From: Bacillota bacterium
GTDB lineage: Bacteria > Bacillota > Clostridia > Clostridiales > Clostridiaceae
Direction: 5' to 3'
Length of the DNA: 64,000 bases
Assembly (NCBI GenBank): GCA_030706015.1
Contig: JAUZPI010000008.1
Coordinates: forward strand, 1 to 64,000
Under the pieces are notes generated by a model. That model made no database searches and had not been told where the DNA came from. It saw only the letters and a list, made by a program, of their open reading frames with translations. Made by a program: the position numbers and the translations under genes. Shown here one piece after another: positions 8,026 through 16,117 of this stretch (positions are counted from its first letter, which is position 1; each line of letters starts with the position of its first letter).

Positions 8026-8231
8026 AAATAAAGTTAATAAATGTACTCAACCTAATAATTCCAAAGCTTCAACTGTATTAGCTACATTTTGAACAAAAGC
8101 ATAAGGTTCATATTCTGCCATCTAAGCCTTCTATCTTAACATCAGCTATATGAGCAGGATGAGTAGTGCCTCGTCTTATGTCGATTATTTCTTTCTTGTT
8201 TTTATATGTGATTTACCTTGAAGCTTTTCTC
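8026..8231 (-). pseudogene. Internally deleted 3'-end remnant of nrdJ
   Basis: Three blocks align collinearly with the reverse-strand nrdJ at 12,338-15,325. Bases ~8,030-8,085 match the 3' flank and stop-codon region (12,285-12,345). Bases ~8,086-8,133 match 12,625-12,675 (GAACAAAA.CATAAGGTTCATA). Bases ~8,134-8,230 match 12,830-12,928 (GAGCAGGATGAGTAGTGCCT shared exactly). Deletions of roughly 280 and 155 bp separate the blocks. With the adjoining terminator repeat, this is a decayed duplicate of the end of the RNR gene. Confidence 0.85.
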
Positions 8232-9506
8232 TTACTTCTCCAATAAAAGCTTATTAATACTTTCTATCTGCACACATATACAGAATATTTCAATTGCCTC
8301 CTTAAGTTCATCGAGGGATGGGAAGGTAGGAGCAATGCGAATATTTCTATCCCTTGGATCCTTGCCGTAGGGGAAGGTGGCACCAGCGGGTGTCATTACT
8401 ACACCTGCAGCAGCAGCCATGGCAACAACCTTTTTTGCACATCCGTCAAGAGTATTGATGCTAATAAAATACCCTCCGTTAGGTTTGTTCCACCATGCAA
8501 TTTCCCTGCCACCAAGCTCAGCACTAAGTATATCTAAAGCAGCTAAAAATTTAGGCTGCATGATATCTGCATGCTTTTTCATATGTTCTTCAATATTTTT
8601 TAAGTTTTTAAAGTAGCGAACGTGGCGAAGTTGATTCATTTTATCGGGCCCTATCATCTGAATTGAAAGCTGTTCTTTAATTCTGCTTATATTTGATTTA
8701 CTGGCAGCCATGGCAGCTATTCCTGCTCCAGGGAAGCTTATCTTAGAAGTTGAGGTGTATACAAATACTCTATCCTCATTTCCAGCCTCTTTGCAAGCCT
8801 TCAGTATATTCTTAAGGCTGTCACCTTTGCCGAAAAGATGGTGTACGGCATAGGCATTATCCCAGAAGATTCTGAAATCCTTAGCCTTGGTTTTCATCCC
8901 AGCAAGCCTGTCTACAATTTCTTCTGAATAGGTGATTCCATCGGGATTGCTGTATTTTGGAACACATAAAATTCCCTTTACAGCTTCATCTTCTCCAGCA
9001 AGCCTTTCAATAGCATCTATATCGGGACCAGCAGACTTCATATCCACAACAATCATTTCAATTCCGAAAAGCTCGCATATAGCAAAATGGCGGTCATATC
9101 CAGGACTTGGACACAGAAACTTAATCTTAGGAAGCCTTCCCCATGGCGCTTCACTGCCTGCCACACCGAAGGACATTGCACGTGCTATAGTATCATATAT
9201 CATGTTAATCGAAGAGTTTCCGCCAACAATAACCTCGTCCTTCTCAGCCCCTAAGAGCTCTGCAAAAAGCTGTTTTGCCTCAGGAATACCGTCAAGTCCT
9301 CCATAATTTCTGCAGTCTGTACCGTCCAAGCCCTTATAGTCTGTAATATCCAGCATATCAATGGATAAATCCAGCTGTTCTGGGCAGGGCTTTCCCCGTG
9401 ACATATCGTACTTAAGCTTCTGACCTTTGAAGTCTTCATATCTTTTTAAAAGCTCCTCTCTATATTTCCGCAGGGCTTTTGAATCCATTTCGCAAAATTT
9501 CACCAT
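8232..9506 (-). CDS. Aspartate aminotransferase, fold-type I subgroup Ic (MocR-like aminotransferase)
   Basis: A 424-residue PLP enzyme of the Aminotran_MocR/Asp_aminotransf family, which moves the amino group of aspartate to 2-oxoglutarate. The PLP-binding lysine is K255 in YTSTSKISFPGAG. N187 (in KYSNPDG) and D216 (in FWDNAYAVHH) sit at the usual cofactor positions, and the C-terminal substrate arginine is in NIRIAPTFPS. The ATG has an AAGGAGG site nine bases upstream. Its base composition is GC-richer than neighbouring genes. It is bracketed by two gene remnants, so it may have been inserted or retained in a rearranged segment. Confidence 0.88.
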   Translation of the reverse strand: MVKFCEMDSKALRKYREELLKRYEDFKGQKLKYDMSRGKPCPEQLDLSIDMLDITDYKGLDGTDCRNYGGLDGIPEAKQLFAELLGAEKDEVIVGGNSSINMIYDTIARAMSFGVAGSEAPWGRLPKIKFLCPSPGYDRHFAICELFGIEMIVVDMKSAGPDIDAIERLAGEDEAVKGILCVPKYSNPDGITYSEEIVDRLAGMKTKAKDFRIFWDNAYAVHHLFGKGDSLKNILKACKEAGNEDRVFVYTSTSKISFPGAGIAAMAASKSNISRIKEQLSIQMIGPDKMNQLRHVRYFKNLKNIEEHMKKHADIMQPKFLAALDILSAELGGREIAWWNKPNGGYFISINTLDGCAKKVVAMAAAAGVVMTPAGATFPYGKDPRDRNIRIAPTFPSLDELKEAIEIFCICVQIESINKLLLEK

Positions 9507-9639
9507 TAGTTATAGCCTCCTTATTAAAGAAGAAGTGATACATTCCCTCTTTATTCGATCCTTATTTATCATGATTATTGCAGAGTTAATTAATATGATT
9601 ATAACACAAAATTTCTTATTTGTTATAAACCTAGTAAAG

Positions 9640-9746
9640 AACAGACCATACCTTTCAACTCTTTCTCAATTATCATTTTTCCACCTGCGAAAGACCAGAA
9701 CTGCTGGGAGCAAGCGCGCATATATTAGATATTCTTAGAAAAGAAA
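9640..9746 (+). pseudogene. C-terminal remnant of a second methyltransferase
   Basis: Bases 9,651-9,746 align without gaps to 3,781-3,876, the 3' end of the intact methyltransferase. They encode FSTCERPELLGASAH and LDILRKE with mostly silent changes, but nothing upstream is in frame. The silent-site divergence says this was a functional paralogue before truncation, not a fresh copy. The rest of the gap to 10,016 shows no gene I can support; a GAGGAGG site precedes the next start. Confidence 0.8.
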
Positions 9747-10016
9747 AAAGGTTATTCTTTGCTATTTTTACGGTGAACCATACCATAAATGACGTAGACT
9801 TTTTTTCATCGATTTTCAGGGGTCGGTTTAAGACAAGAAACCTGAGCGAAATACTTAAGCCTACAAAAATTCATTTTAGTAGACTCAAATATAAACATAT
9901 CTTAACCCAACGGCGAATAAGATGAATTGTAGAAAAGCAAATAGTACCATATAAGACCATACAAAACATAGCTCGTCTCAATTAGTATAGTGTTGTAAGA
10001 GGAGGAAAGGTTAAGA

Positions 10017-11813
10017 ATGGGTACAGGTAATTTAATAATACAAGCTCGCACCGCCGAGGATGCGTTACCTTTAAACGGTGTACGGGTGAGAATTAGGAAC
10101 CACGAAGGTACGGTGCTTTATGATATGACCACGGATGAGAGCGGTGAAACCAAACAGATTACCTTAGAAGCTGTAGACCGTGGGTTGTCGTTGGATCCAA
10201 GCTATTTAGGCAAACCATATTCTGAATACAGTTTGGAGGCGGAGGCTGAAGGGTTTAACAGCTTATATATTGCTGATGTACAAATTTTTGACGGTGAGAA
10301 CGCGATTCAGCCTGTGGCATTGACTCCGATGCTGGCAAGTCAGATAATTCCGCTCAGGCAGGAGATCTTCTTTGGAAGACATGCTGTTGCAATGACAGAA
10401 CCCCGGAATCAGGCAGGATCGCTTATCGGACCGCGTGTATTTCGCCAGGTCATCATTCCAAATCCGATCACCGTACACCTTGGAACGCCTGATTCGTCAG
10501 CATCGAATGTACAAGTATCTTTCCCCGATTATGTCAAAAATGTTGCCAGCAGTGAAATTTATCCTACCTGGCCGCAGACGTCGTTGGAGGCAAATATTTA
10601 TGCCATCATCACATTTGCCCTAAACAGGGTATTTACACAATGGTACAGAAGTAGGGGATATAATTTTGACATCACAAATAGTACCGCTTACGACCAGTAT
10701 TTCGTATATGGGCGAACCATTTATGAATCCATTAGCCAAATCGTGGATAAGGTTTTTAACCAATACATTCGCAGGCAAGGACAGATTGCACCATTCTTTA
10801 CGGCCTTCTGCAATGGTACGACCGTTACCTGCGCGGGGCTGTCCCAATGGGGAACGGTAACCTTAGCCAACCAGGGCATGTCGACGATGCAGATACTGAG
10901 TTACTACTATCCAAGTGATATTGAAATTTCACAAACCAATATCATTACTGGTATCGTTGTAGCATACCCTGGTACAACATTGCGATTAGGAAGTACGGGG
11001 CTGCACGTGCAAGTCATTCAAACCTATTTGAACAGAATCAGGGGAAACTATCCCGCTATTCTGCATATAACAGATGATCCCGGTGTGTTTGGTAGCAGTA
11101 CACAGGAGGCGGTATCGGAGTTCCAAATGATATTTAATCTTACTGCCGACGGCATCGTTGGAAGAGAGACGTGGAATAAGATCTCTTTTATTTACGTCGC
11201 CGTAGCAAAGCTGGCAAGTCTGGATAGCGAGGGTACGGCTTTAGGGATAGGAACGGTTCCACCCAATTCAATTCTTAGGGTGGGTTCCAGCGGAGTGGAT
11301 GTGATTATTCTGCAATATATCATAAGTTTTATCAGTGAGTTTTACACAACTATCCCTGAATTGGCTCAGGATGGTATTTTTGGAAGCCAAACTGCTCAGG
11401 CTGTGATAGCGTTTCAGCAGATGATGGGCCTGGCTCCCAACGGTATCGTAGGTCCGCCTACCTGGTCTGCGCTATATGATACTTATTGGGGTATTAAGGT
11501 TAATGTTCCCCCACCGGAAACCGGAGTGATTGAATACGTCGTCATGCCGGGCGATACGCTTTGGTTACTTGCGCAGAGGTTTAACACCTCAGTTGATGCA
11601 ATAAGGGCTATGAACAACCTGACAAGCGATGTGCTCATGATCGGCCAGGTGTTACGGATTCCCAGTACGGCTATTACCTATACCGTCATGCCGGGCGATA
11701 CACTTTGGTTACTTGCGCAGAGGTTTAACACCACTGTTTATGCAATAATGGCTCTGAACAACCTGACAAGCGATATGCTCATGATTGGGCAGACGCTATT
11801 TATCGGGCAATAA
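10017..11813 (+). CDS. SpoIID-like protein with two PG-binding and two LysM domains
   Basis: A 598-residue modular cell-wall protein. Residues ~1-105 look like a carboxypeptidase-regulatory beta-sandwich. Residues ~140-310 resemble the SpoIID/LytB amidase-enhancer domain (FTAFCNGTTVTCAGLSQWGT near 265-285). Two PG_binding_1 repeats follow (about 322-391 and 421-488, each with DGI.G..T...). Two near-identical LysM modules close the protein (about 506-549 and 553-597, MPGDTLWLLAQRFNT twice). No signal peptide is visible, so it may act in the mother cell on spore cortex or coat. Its GC content is clearly higher than its surroundings, suggesting transfer. Confidence 0.8.
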   Translation: MGTGNLIIQARTAEDALPLNGVRVRIRNHEGTVLYDMTTDESGETKQITLEAVDRGLSLDPSYLGKPYSEYSLEAEAEGFNSLYIADVQIFDGENAIQPVALTPMLASQIIPLRQEIFFGRHAVAMTEPRNQAGSLIGPRVFRQVIIPNPITVHLGTPDSSASNVQVSFPDYVKNVASSEIYPTWPQTSLEANIYAIITFALNRVFTQWYRSRGYNFDITNSTAYDQYFVYGRTIYESISQIVDKVFNQYIRRQGQIAPFFTAFCNGTTVTCAGLSQWGTVTLANQGMSTMQILSYYYPSDIEISQTNIITGIVVAYPGTTLRLGSTGLHVQVIQTYLNRIRGNYPAILHITDDPGVFGSSTQEAVSEFQMIFNLTADGIVGRETWNKISFIYVAVAKLASLDSEGTALGIGTVPPNSILRVGSSGVDVIILQYIISFISEFYTTIPELAQDGIFGSQTAQAVIAFQQMMGLAPNGIVGPPTWSALYDTYWGIKVNVPPPETGVIEYVVMPGDTLWLLAQRFNTSVDAIRAMNNLTSDVLMIGQVLRIPSTAITYTVMPGDTLWLLAQRFNTTVYAIMALNNLTSDMLMIGQTLFIGQ

Positions 11814-11869
11814 AGGGTCTTTTCCATTAGGAGATTGGTCAAACATAGTTCTAGTTGGTAAACACTAAA

Positions 11870-12167
11870 AAGAAAGATGTAAGTATTTCTAAAAAGTTGA
11901 AAGCCACATCGAAAGCAGTTGGAGGATTAAATGAAGACCCTGTAACTGGTAATGCTAATGGACCTTTAGGTGCATATCTAGTCCACCATAACCTTGTTAC
12001 TTGTTAAACACCATAATTCTTTGTTGAAATTCAAAGCTAAGCAGGGTGAAGCTATAAATCGAGCAGGCACTATTGAAGTTGAGGTAAAAATAGAAGATAA
12101 CGAACCAATTGAAGTTAAGGTTTCTGGGAGCGCTGTGATTGTATTTCAATCAGAAATAACTATGTGA
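11870..12167 (+). pseudogene. Decayed C-terminus of a PhzF-family isomerase
   Basis: Two in-frame pieces survive. The first, GLNEDPVTGNANGPLGAYLV, contains the PhzF signature (DPVTG..H..L..Y in active members) and then hits a stop near 12,006. The second, beginning KFKAKQGEAINRAGTIEVEV, continues through GSAVIVFQSEI to a TGA at 12,165. PhzF enzymes are ~260-300 residues; only the last ~100 are left, with no start, and the usual His is replaced by Asn (GNANG). The 524-bp gap between its neighbours holds this remnant and the third terminator repeat only. Confidence 0.75.
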
Positions 12168-12238
12168 TATACAGATAATATACAAGAGCTTAAAATGTTG
12201 TTTGGAACAGTAATTCATATATGCATATAAAAAAGATG

Positions 12239-12287
12239 AAAAAGAAATCACTATTTACAAATGATTCAATAGTGATTTCTTTTTTTA
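12239..12287. repeat. Dispersed terminator repeat, copy 3 (serves nrdJ)
   Basis: The same 14-bp stem and loop as copy 2. It lies ~50 bp beyond the nrdJ stop on the reverse strand, with A/T-runs on both sides, so it should terminate nrdJ. It may be the ancestral location, because here it flanks an intact gene. Confidence 0.8.
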
Positions 12288-12337
12288 ATAAAGTTAATAA
12301 ATATACTTTTCTTAGTGATTCCTAAGCTTCAACTGCA

Positions 12338-15325
12338 TTAGCTGCAGCCAGTAGTAGAACCGCAGTCCATACATACCATGCAGGTACCGTTCCTCATCAT
12401 TCTGGTTGATGAGCAGGTTGTGCAGGTACTATCATAAACTCTTTCGCCATCTTCCTTATTATGAGCAATATTATGAGCAATGTCATAAGCTTTATCATCA
12501 GCTTTGTTGCTATAGGTTTCATAAGCCTCAGGTTTAACCTGGCATCTAGAGAAATCGCCAAGCTCAATATCTATTACCTTACTGATAAGGTCTGAGATTG
12601 AAGATACAGACTTAATATATGGATGTTTCTGAACAAAACCATAAGGTTCATATTTTTGGCCTCTAAGCATTCTGGATATATCTTGAGGCGGTACATGGTA
12701 CTGCAGCATAACTGATATAGATTTTGATAAGGAATTTAATAGTCCAGTTATTATTGTACCTTCTCTATCTGTAGTAATGTATATCTCAGAGATTTCGCCA
12801 TTATCGCGTCTATTTACTGTTGTATATATTTTAACATCTGCTATTTGAGCAGGATGAGTAGTGCCTCGTCTTATGCCTATTGGTTTTTGTCTTGTTGTTG
12901 TATGTGGTTTAACTTGAAGCTTTTTAAGTTTAGTTATTAGCTGAGCGTAGGTTAAGTCTTCAAGCTTTACTCCATCCATATTTTCAAGACTAGTATTTAA
13001 CGGCTGACTTGCCTTTGATCCATCTCTATACAAGGTTATTCCTTTTATACCCAGCTTCCAAGAGGATAATACTACATTTTTAAAATCCTCTACGGTTGCA
13101 GTCTTTGGAAGATTAACAGTCTTTGATATGGACCCTGAAATAAGAGGTACTATAGCTGCTACCATTAATACGTGTCCCATAGGCTGAATAAATCTTTCTC
13201 CGCTGCCGCATTTAACTGCTGTATCGAATATGCTTAAATGTTCTTCCTTCAGATGAGGAGCACCTTCAAGTTTCCCGTCTAATATCTTTTCATATTTATA
13301 GCCGTTATTTTCAACAGTTTCTTTTTCAAGTACGTAATCCATAATATCGTTTATTTCTTCGGTACTATAACCTAAATTAATAAGAGAATCCTTTATTACT
13401 GGATTAATTATAGTCATATAGCCGCCGCCGGAAAGCTTTTTATAGATTACATGACTAAAAAATGGCTCTATGGAAGTCGCTCCGCAGTCCATGGCAAAGG
13501 AAATAGTTCCTGTTGGTGCAATAACTGAAACTTGAGCATTTCTATAACCAAATTCTTCACCATGGTTAATTGCTTTGATCCAGCTTTCCTTTAATTGATT
13601 ACTTATAGCTTCAAGGTTTTCGTTAATCAATATAGTATGATCTACTTTAACTGGTTCATAATTTAATTCTTCGTAATTATCCTTTAATGCATCTGCAACT
13701 CTGGCATGATTCCTTATAACCCTATTCATATATTCGCTGTTAGGCTCATATTTTTCAAAAGCACCTATCTTGGCTGCCATCAGAGAAGAAACATAATAAG
13801 AGTGTCCAGTAAGTATTCCAATTAAGGAGGCTCCTAAGCTTCTAGCTTGCTGGGAATCATAAGGATATCCCATAACCATAAACAATGAAGCTATATTTGC
13901 TATACCAAGTCCAGTAGTCCTAAAAAGATGAGTTCTTCTTGCCACATCTTCTGTAGGAAATTGCCCCCAATTGATAGAGGCTTCCAATGCTAATTGAACC
14001 AAGCCCACAATATGAGTGTAGCCATCTATATCAAATTTCTTAGTTTTATTGTTATAAAATTTATATATATTAATAGAAGCTAAGTTACAAGAAGTATCAT
14101 CTAAAAAGGCATATTCACCACAAGGATTTGTAGAATTAATTCTATTGTGAGGAGCATTATATAGACCATCCTCACCAGCAGGACATGTATGCCATGCATT
14201 AAATCTATCCTTAAATAGTGGAGCCGGGTCTGCACACTTCCAGGCAGCTTCATTAAAGGAATCCCATAGTTCCCTTACCTTTATAGTGGAATCAGCTGAT
14301 TTATCAACTCTTCCATTTAAATCTAAGGTCGCATCTGGATTAATATCTAAATTTGAAACCTTATTCATAAATTCATCTGAAAGCATAACAGAGTTATTAC
14401 CATTTTGTCCCGAAACTGTTTCGTAAGCCTCTCCTTCAAAACTGGTATCATAGCCCATCTTACCCAAAGCTCTAACCTTGTCTTCTTCTTTTGCCTTCCA
14501 GGTTATAAAATCCATTATTTCAGGATGATCTACATCAAGACATACCATCTTAGCAGCACGTCTTGTGGTTCCTCCAGACTTTATAGCCCCTGCATTTCTA
14601 TCTAATCCTCTCAAAAAGCTCATAAGTCCTGAGGATACTCCTCCGCCAGATAATTTCTCTCCCTTGGCTCTTATAGGACCATAATTAGTACCTGTTCCAG
14701 AACCGCCTTTAAATAATTTTGTCTCTGTTACATATTGTTCAGAGATAGAATGCTTGCCCAAAAGTTTATCTTCTATAGAAATAATAAAACAAGCAGAAGC
14801 TTGAGTTCTGGTATAGGTGTCTGAACTTTCTACCACCTTACCTATTTTCTCGTCGTAGTAATAATTTCCCTGCTTATTACCTTTTATACCATAGGATAAA
14901 GCAAGACCCGTGTTGAACCATTGAGGAGAATTTGGTGCATACATTTGATTGAGAAATGCAAATACCATTTCATCATAGAAAATTTCTGCTTCTTCATCAG
15001 TTTCAATCAGTCCTTCATCCTTTAATGCTTCACACCAAAAATTAATTATTCTATGTGCCACCAGCTTCATGCTGTTTTCATATCCGTAATCTCCTGGTAC
15101 TCCAGCTTTTCTAAAGTATTTTGAAGCTATAATATCGCAGGCATTTTGAGAATAACCTTCTGGAAACTCTAAATCTTTCATATCTACAAGAACTTTTCCT
15201 GTCTTATAATCTTCCATAAACACATCAACTTTTTTCCATTGGAATAGATCATAAACAGTCTTTTCTTTGTCAAAATCCAGTTCTTTAGTGTATACCCTTT
15301 TAAATAAGTTCTTAATAGAATCCAT
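12338..15325 (-). CDS. nrdJ: Adenosylcobalamin-dependent (class II) ribonucleotide reductase
   Basis: A 995-residue single-chain reductase that makes deoxyribonucleotides without oxygen, using coenzyme B12 to generate the thiyl radical. The active-site segment NSTNPCGEYAFLDDTSCNLASIN and the phosphate-binding region SVIAPTGTISFAMDCGATSIEP are intact. The C-terminal tail carries the redox cysteines as a zinc-ribbon-like CTTCSSTRMMRNGTCMVC. The ribosome site is AAGGATGG. A promoter with probable NrdR boxes lies upstream. A decayed copy of its 3' end is at 8,026-8,231. Confidence 0.95.
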   Translation of the reverse strand: MDSIKNLFKRVYTKELDFDKEKTVYDLFQWKKVDVFMEDYKTGKVLVDMKDLEFPEGYSQNACDIIASKYFRKAGVPGDYGYENSMKLVAHRIINFWCEALKDEGLIETDEEAEIFYDEMVFAFLNQMYAPNSPQWFNTGLALSYGIKGNKQGNYYYDEKIGKVVESSDTYTRTQASACFIISIEDKLLGKHSISEQYVTETKLFKGGSGTGTNYGPIRAKGEKLSGGGVSSGLMSFLRGLDRNAGAIKSGGTTRRAAKMVCLDVDHPEIMDFITWKAKEEDKVRALGKMGYDTSFEGEAYETVSGQNGNNSVMLSDEFMNKVSNLDINPDATLDLNGRVDKSADSTIKVRELWDSFNEAAWKCADPAPLFKDRFNAWHTCPAGEDGLYNAPHNRINSTNPCGEYAFLDDTSCNLASINIYKFYNNKTKKFDIDGYTHIVGLVQLALEASINWGQFPTEDVARRTHLFRTTGLGIANIASLFMVMGYPYDSQQARSLGASLIGILTGHSYYVSSLMAAKIGAFEKYEPNSEYMNRVIRNHARVADALKDNYEELNYEPVKVDHTILINENLEAISNQLKESWIKAINHGEEFGYRNAQVSVIAPTGTISFAMDCGATSIEPFFSHVIYKKLSGGGYMTIINPVIKDSLINLGYSTEEINDIMDYVLEKETVENNGYKYEKILDGKLEGAPHLKEEHLSIFDTAVKCGSGERFIQPMGHVLMVAAIVPLISGSISKTVNLPKTATVEDFKNVVLSSWKLGIKGITLYRDGSKASQPLNTSLENMDGVKLEDLTYAQLITKLKKLQVKPHTTTRQKPIGIRRGTTHPAQIADVKIYTTVNRRDNGEISEIYITTDREGTIITGLLNSLSKSISVMLQYHVPPQDISRMLRGQKYEPYGFVQKHPYIKSVSSISDLISKVIDIELGDFSRCQVKPEAYETYSNKADDKAYDIAHNIAHNKEDGERVYDSTCTTCSSTRMMRNGTCMVCMDCGSTTGCS

Positions 15326-15385
15326 ATAAAACCATCCTTCTTAAAATTATTTCATTAAACATTATGTACAAAATTCAAATTATTA

Positions 15386-15459
15386 ATCAATATATAGTAT
15401 TATATTAATCAGTAAAACACTATATGTTGTATTATAAAAGAAAAACTTTAATTTTTCAA
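15386..15459 (-). promoter_or_regulatory. nrdJ promoter with two probable NrdR boxes
   Basis: On the reverse strand, TTGAAA (complement of 15,454-15,459), a 17-bp spacer and TATAAT (complement of 15,431-15,436) form a SigA promoter. Two boxes of the ATATATAGT / ACACTATAT kind lie at 15,386-15,399 and 15,417-15,430, exactly 31 bp apart (three helical turns). That is the spacing NrdR repressors require, and the second box touches the -10. The rest of 15,326-15,556 shows no B12-riboswitch box. Confidence 0.6.
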
Positions 15460-15556
15460 AGCTTTTGATTATCGAAAAAAGTTGTTAGAGCAATTTAAGT
15501 TTAGTATTCACTGATTATTAAACGAAAATCATTGTTAAATGACCCAAAATAGAAAA

Positions 15557-15612
15557 TTGACAAATTTCCAATTTGGGAGTACACTAATTGTATACCAAAT
15601 TAGTATACAATT
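15557..15612 (+). promoter_or_regulatory. rrf2 promoter and perfect operator palindrome
   Basis: TTGACA (15,557-15,562), a 17-bp spacer and TACACT (15,580-15,585) precede a 27-bp palindrome. Its arms are AATTGTATAC (15,586-15,595) and GTATACAATT (15,603-15,612), with a 7-bp centre. It covers the expected transcription start, so autoregulation by the Rrf2 protein encoded next is likely. A partly conserved second copy precedes cooS. Confidence 0.7.
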
Positions 15613-15626
15613 CAAGAGAGGTTAAT

Positions 15627-16040
15627 ATGAATATCAAGCAAGAAACAGATTATGCAATTAGAGCAGTATTAATTTTAGCAAAGTGGGGAATGGAAAACAA
15701 GCTTGATGCAAAAACAATATCCGAAAAAGGCAATGTTCCTTTAAGATTTTTATTAAAACTTCTTGGTAAATTATCACAGGCTAATATTATAAAGTCCTAC
15801 AGAGGAGTAAATGGTGGATATGAGCTTTCAAGGGAAGCAAGAGACATAACCTTAAAAGACGTAGTGGAGGCAATCGAGGGACCAATAGCCATAAATAGAT
15901 GCATCTATGATAAAGAAGCCTGTAATGCAAACAAAATTGGATATTGTGCTATACATAAAGCTATGTGTAACATACAAAACACTTTAATTAGGGAGCTTGA
16001 AAAAGTAAATTTTGAAGATCTTAAAAATGAACCTTGGTAA
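15627..16040 (+). CDS. Rrf2-family transcriptional regulator, probably Fe-S sensing
   Basis: A 137-residue regulator, starting at the ATG at 15,627 behind AGAGAGG; upstream starts would lie inside the operator. The N-terminal winged helix (MNIKQETDYAIRAVLILA... through SYRGVNGGYELSR) is typical of Rrf2. Four cysteines lie in the C-terminal part (NRCIYDKEAC, GYCAIHKAMC), three or more being the [Fe-S] ligands in IscR/NsrR/RsrR-type members. Palindromic sites before this gene and before cooS suggest it controls both. Confidence 0.85.
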   Translation: MNIKQETDYAIRAVLILAKWGMENKLDAKTISEKGNVPLRFLLKLLGKLSQANIIKSYRGVNGGYELSREARDITLKDVVEAIEGPIAINRCIYDKEACNANKIGYCAIHKAMCNIQNTLIRELEKVNFEDLKNEPW

Positions 16041-16042
16041 CC

Positions 16043-16068
16043 ATATTTAGAGCGAGTGCTCTAAATAT
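16043..16068 (+). other. 11-bp inverted repeat between rrf2 and cooS
   Basis: ATATTTAGAGC and GCTCTAAATAT pair perfectly around GAGT immediately after the rrf2 stop. The stem lacks a strong U-run, so it may be an attenuating or RNA-processing hairpin that sets different rrf2 and cooS levels. Confidence 0.5.
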
Positions 16069-16075
16069 TTATATA

Positions 16076-16100
16076 AAACTATACCTAAATGGTATACAAT
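16076..16100 (+). promoter_or_regulatory. Second Rrf2-type operator, before cooS
   Basis: AAACTATAC, a 7-bp centre CTAAATG and GTATACAAT match the rrf2 operator in the whole right arm, the centre length and the inner TATAC of the left arm. It ends 18 bp before the cooS start, where a bound repressor could block initiation or elongation. Confidence 0.55.
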
Positions 16101-16117
16101 TAAAGGAGAGATGTAAT

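Noticed and set aside
8377..9306. Forward-strand reading frames opposite the aminotransferase gene
   Set aside because: They are antisense shadows with Ala/Ser/Pro-rich translations and no ribosome sites.
1..12300. Prophage or integrated plasmid as source of the gene relics
   Set aside because: No integrase, transposase, phage structural gene or attachment duplication is visible in this interval.
15326..15556. Cobalamin riboswitch before nrdJ
   Set aside because: No B12-box-like GCCACTG element or adequate leader length between the predicted promoter and start.
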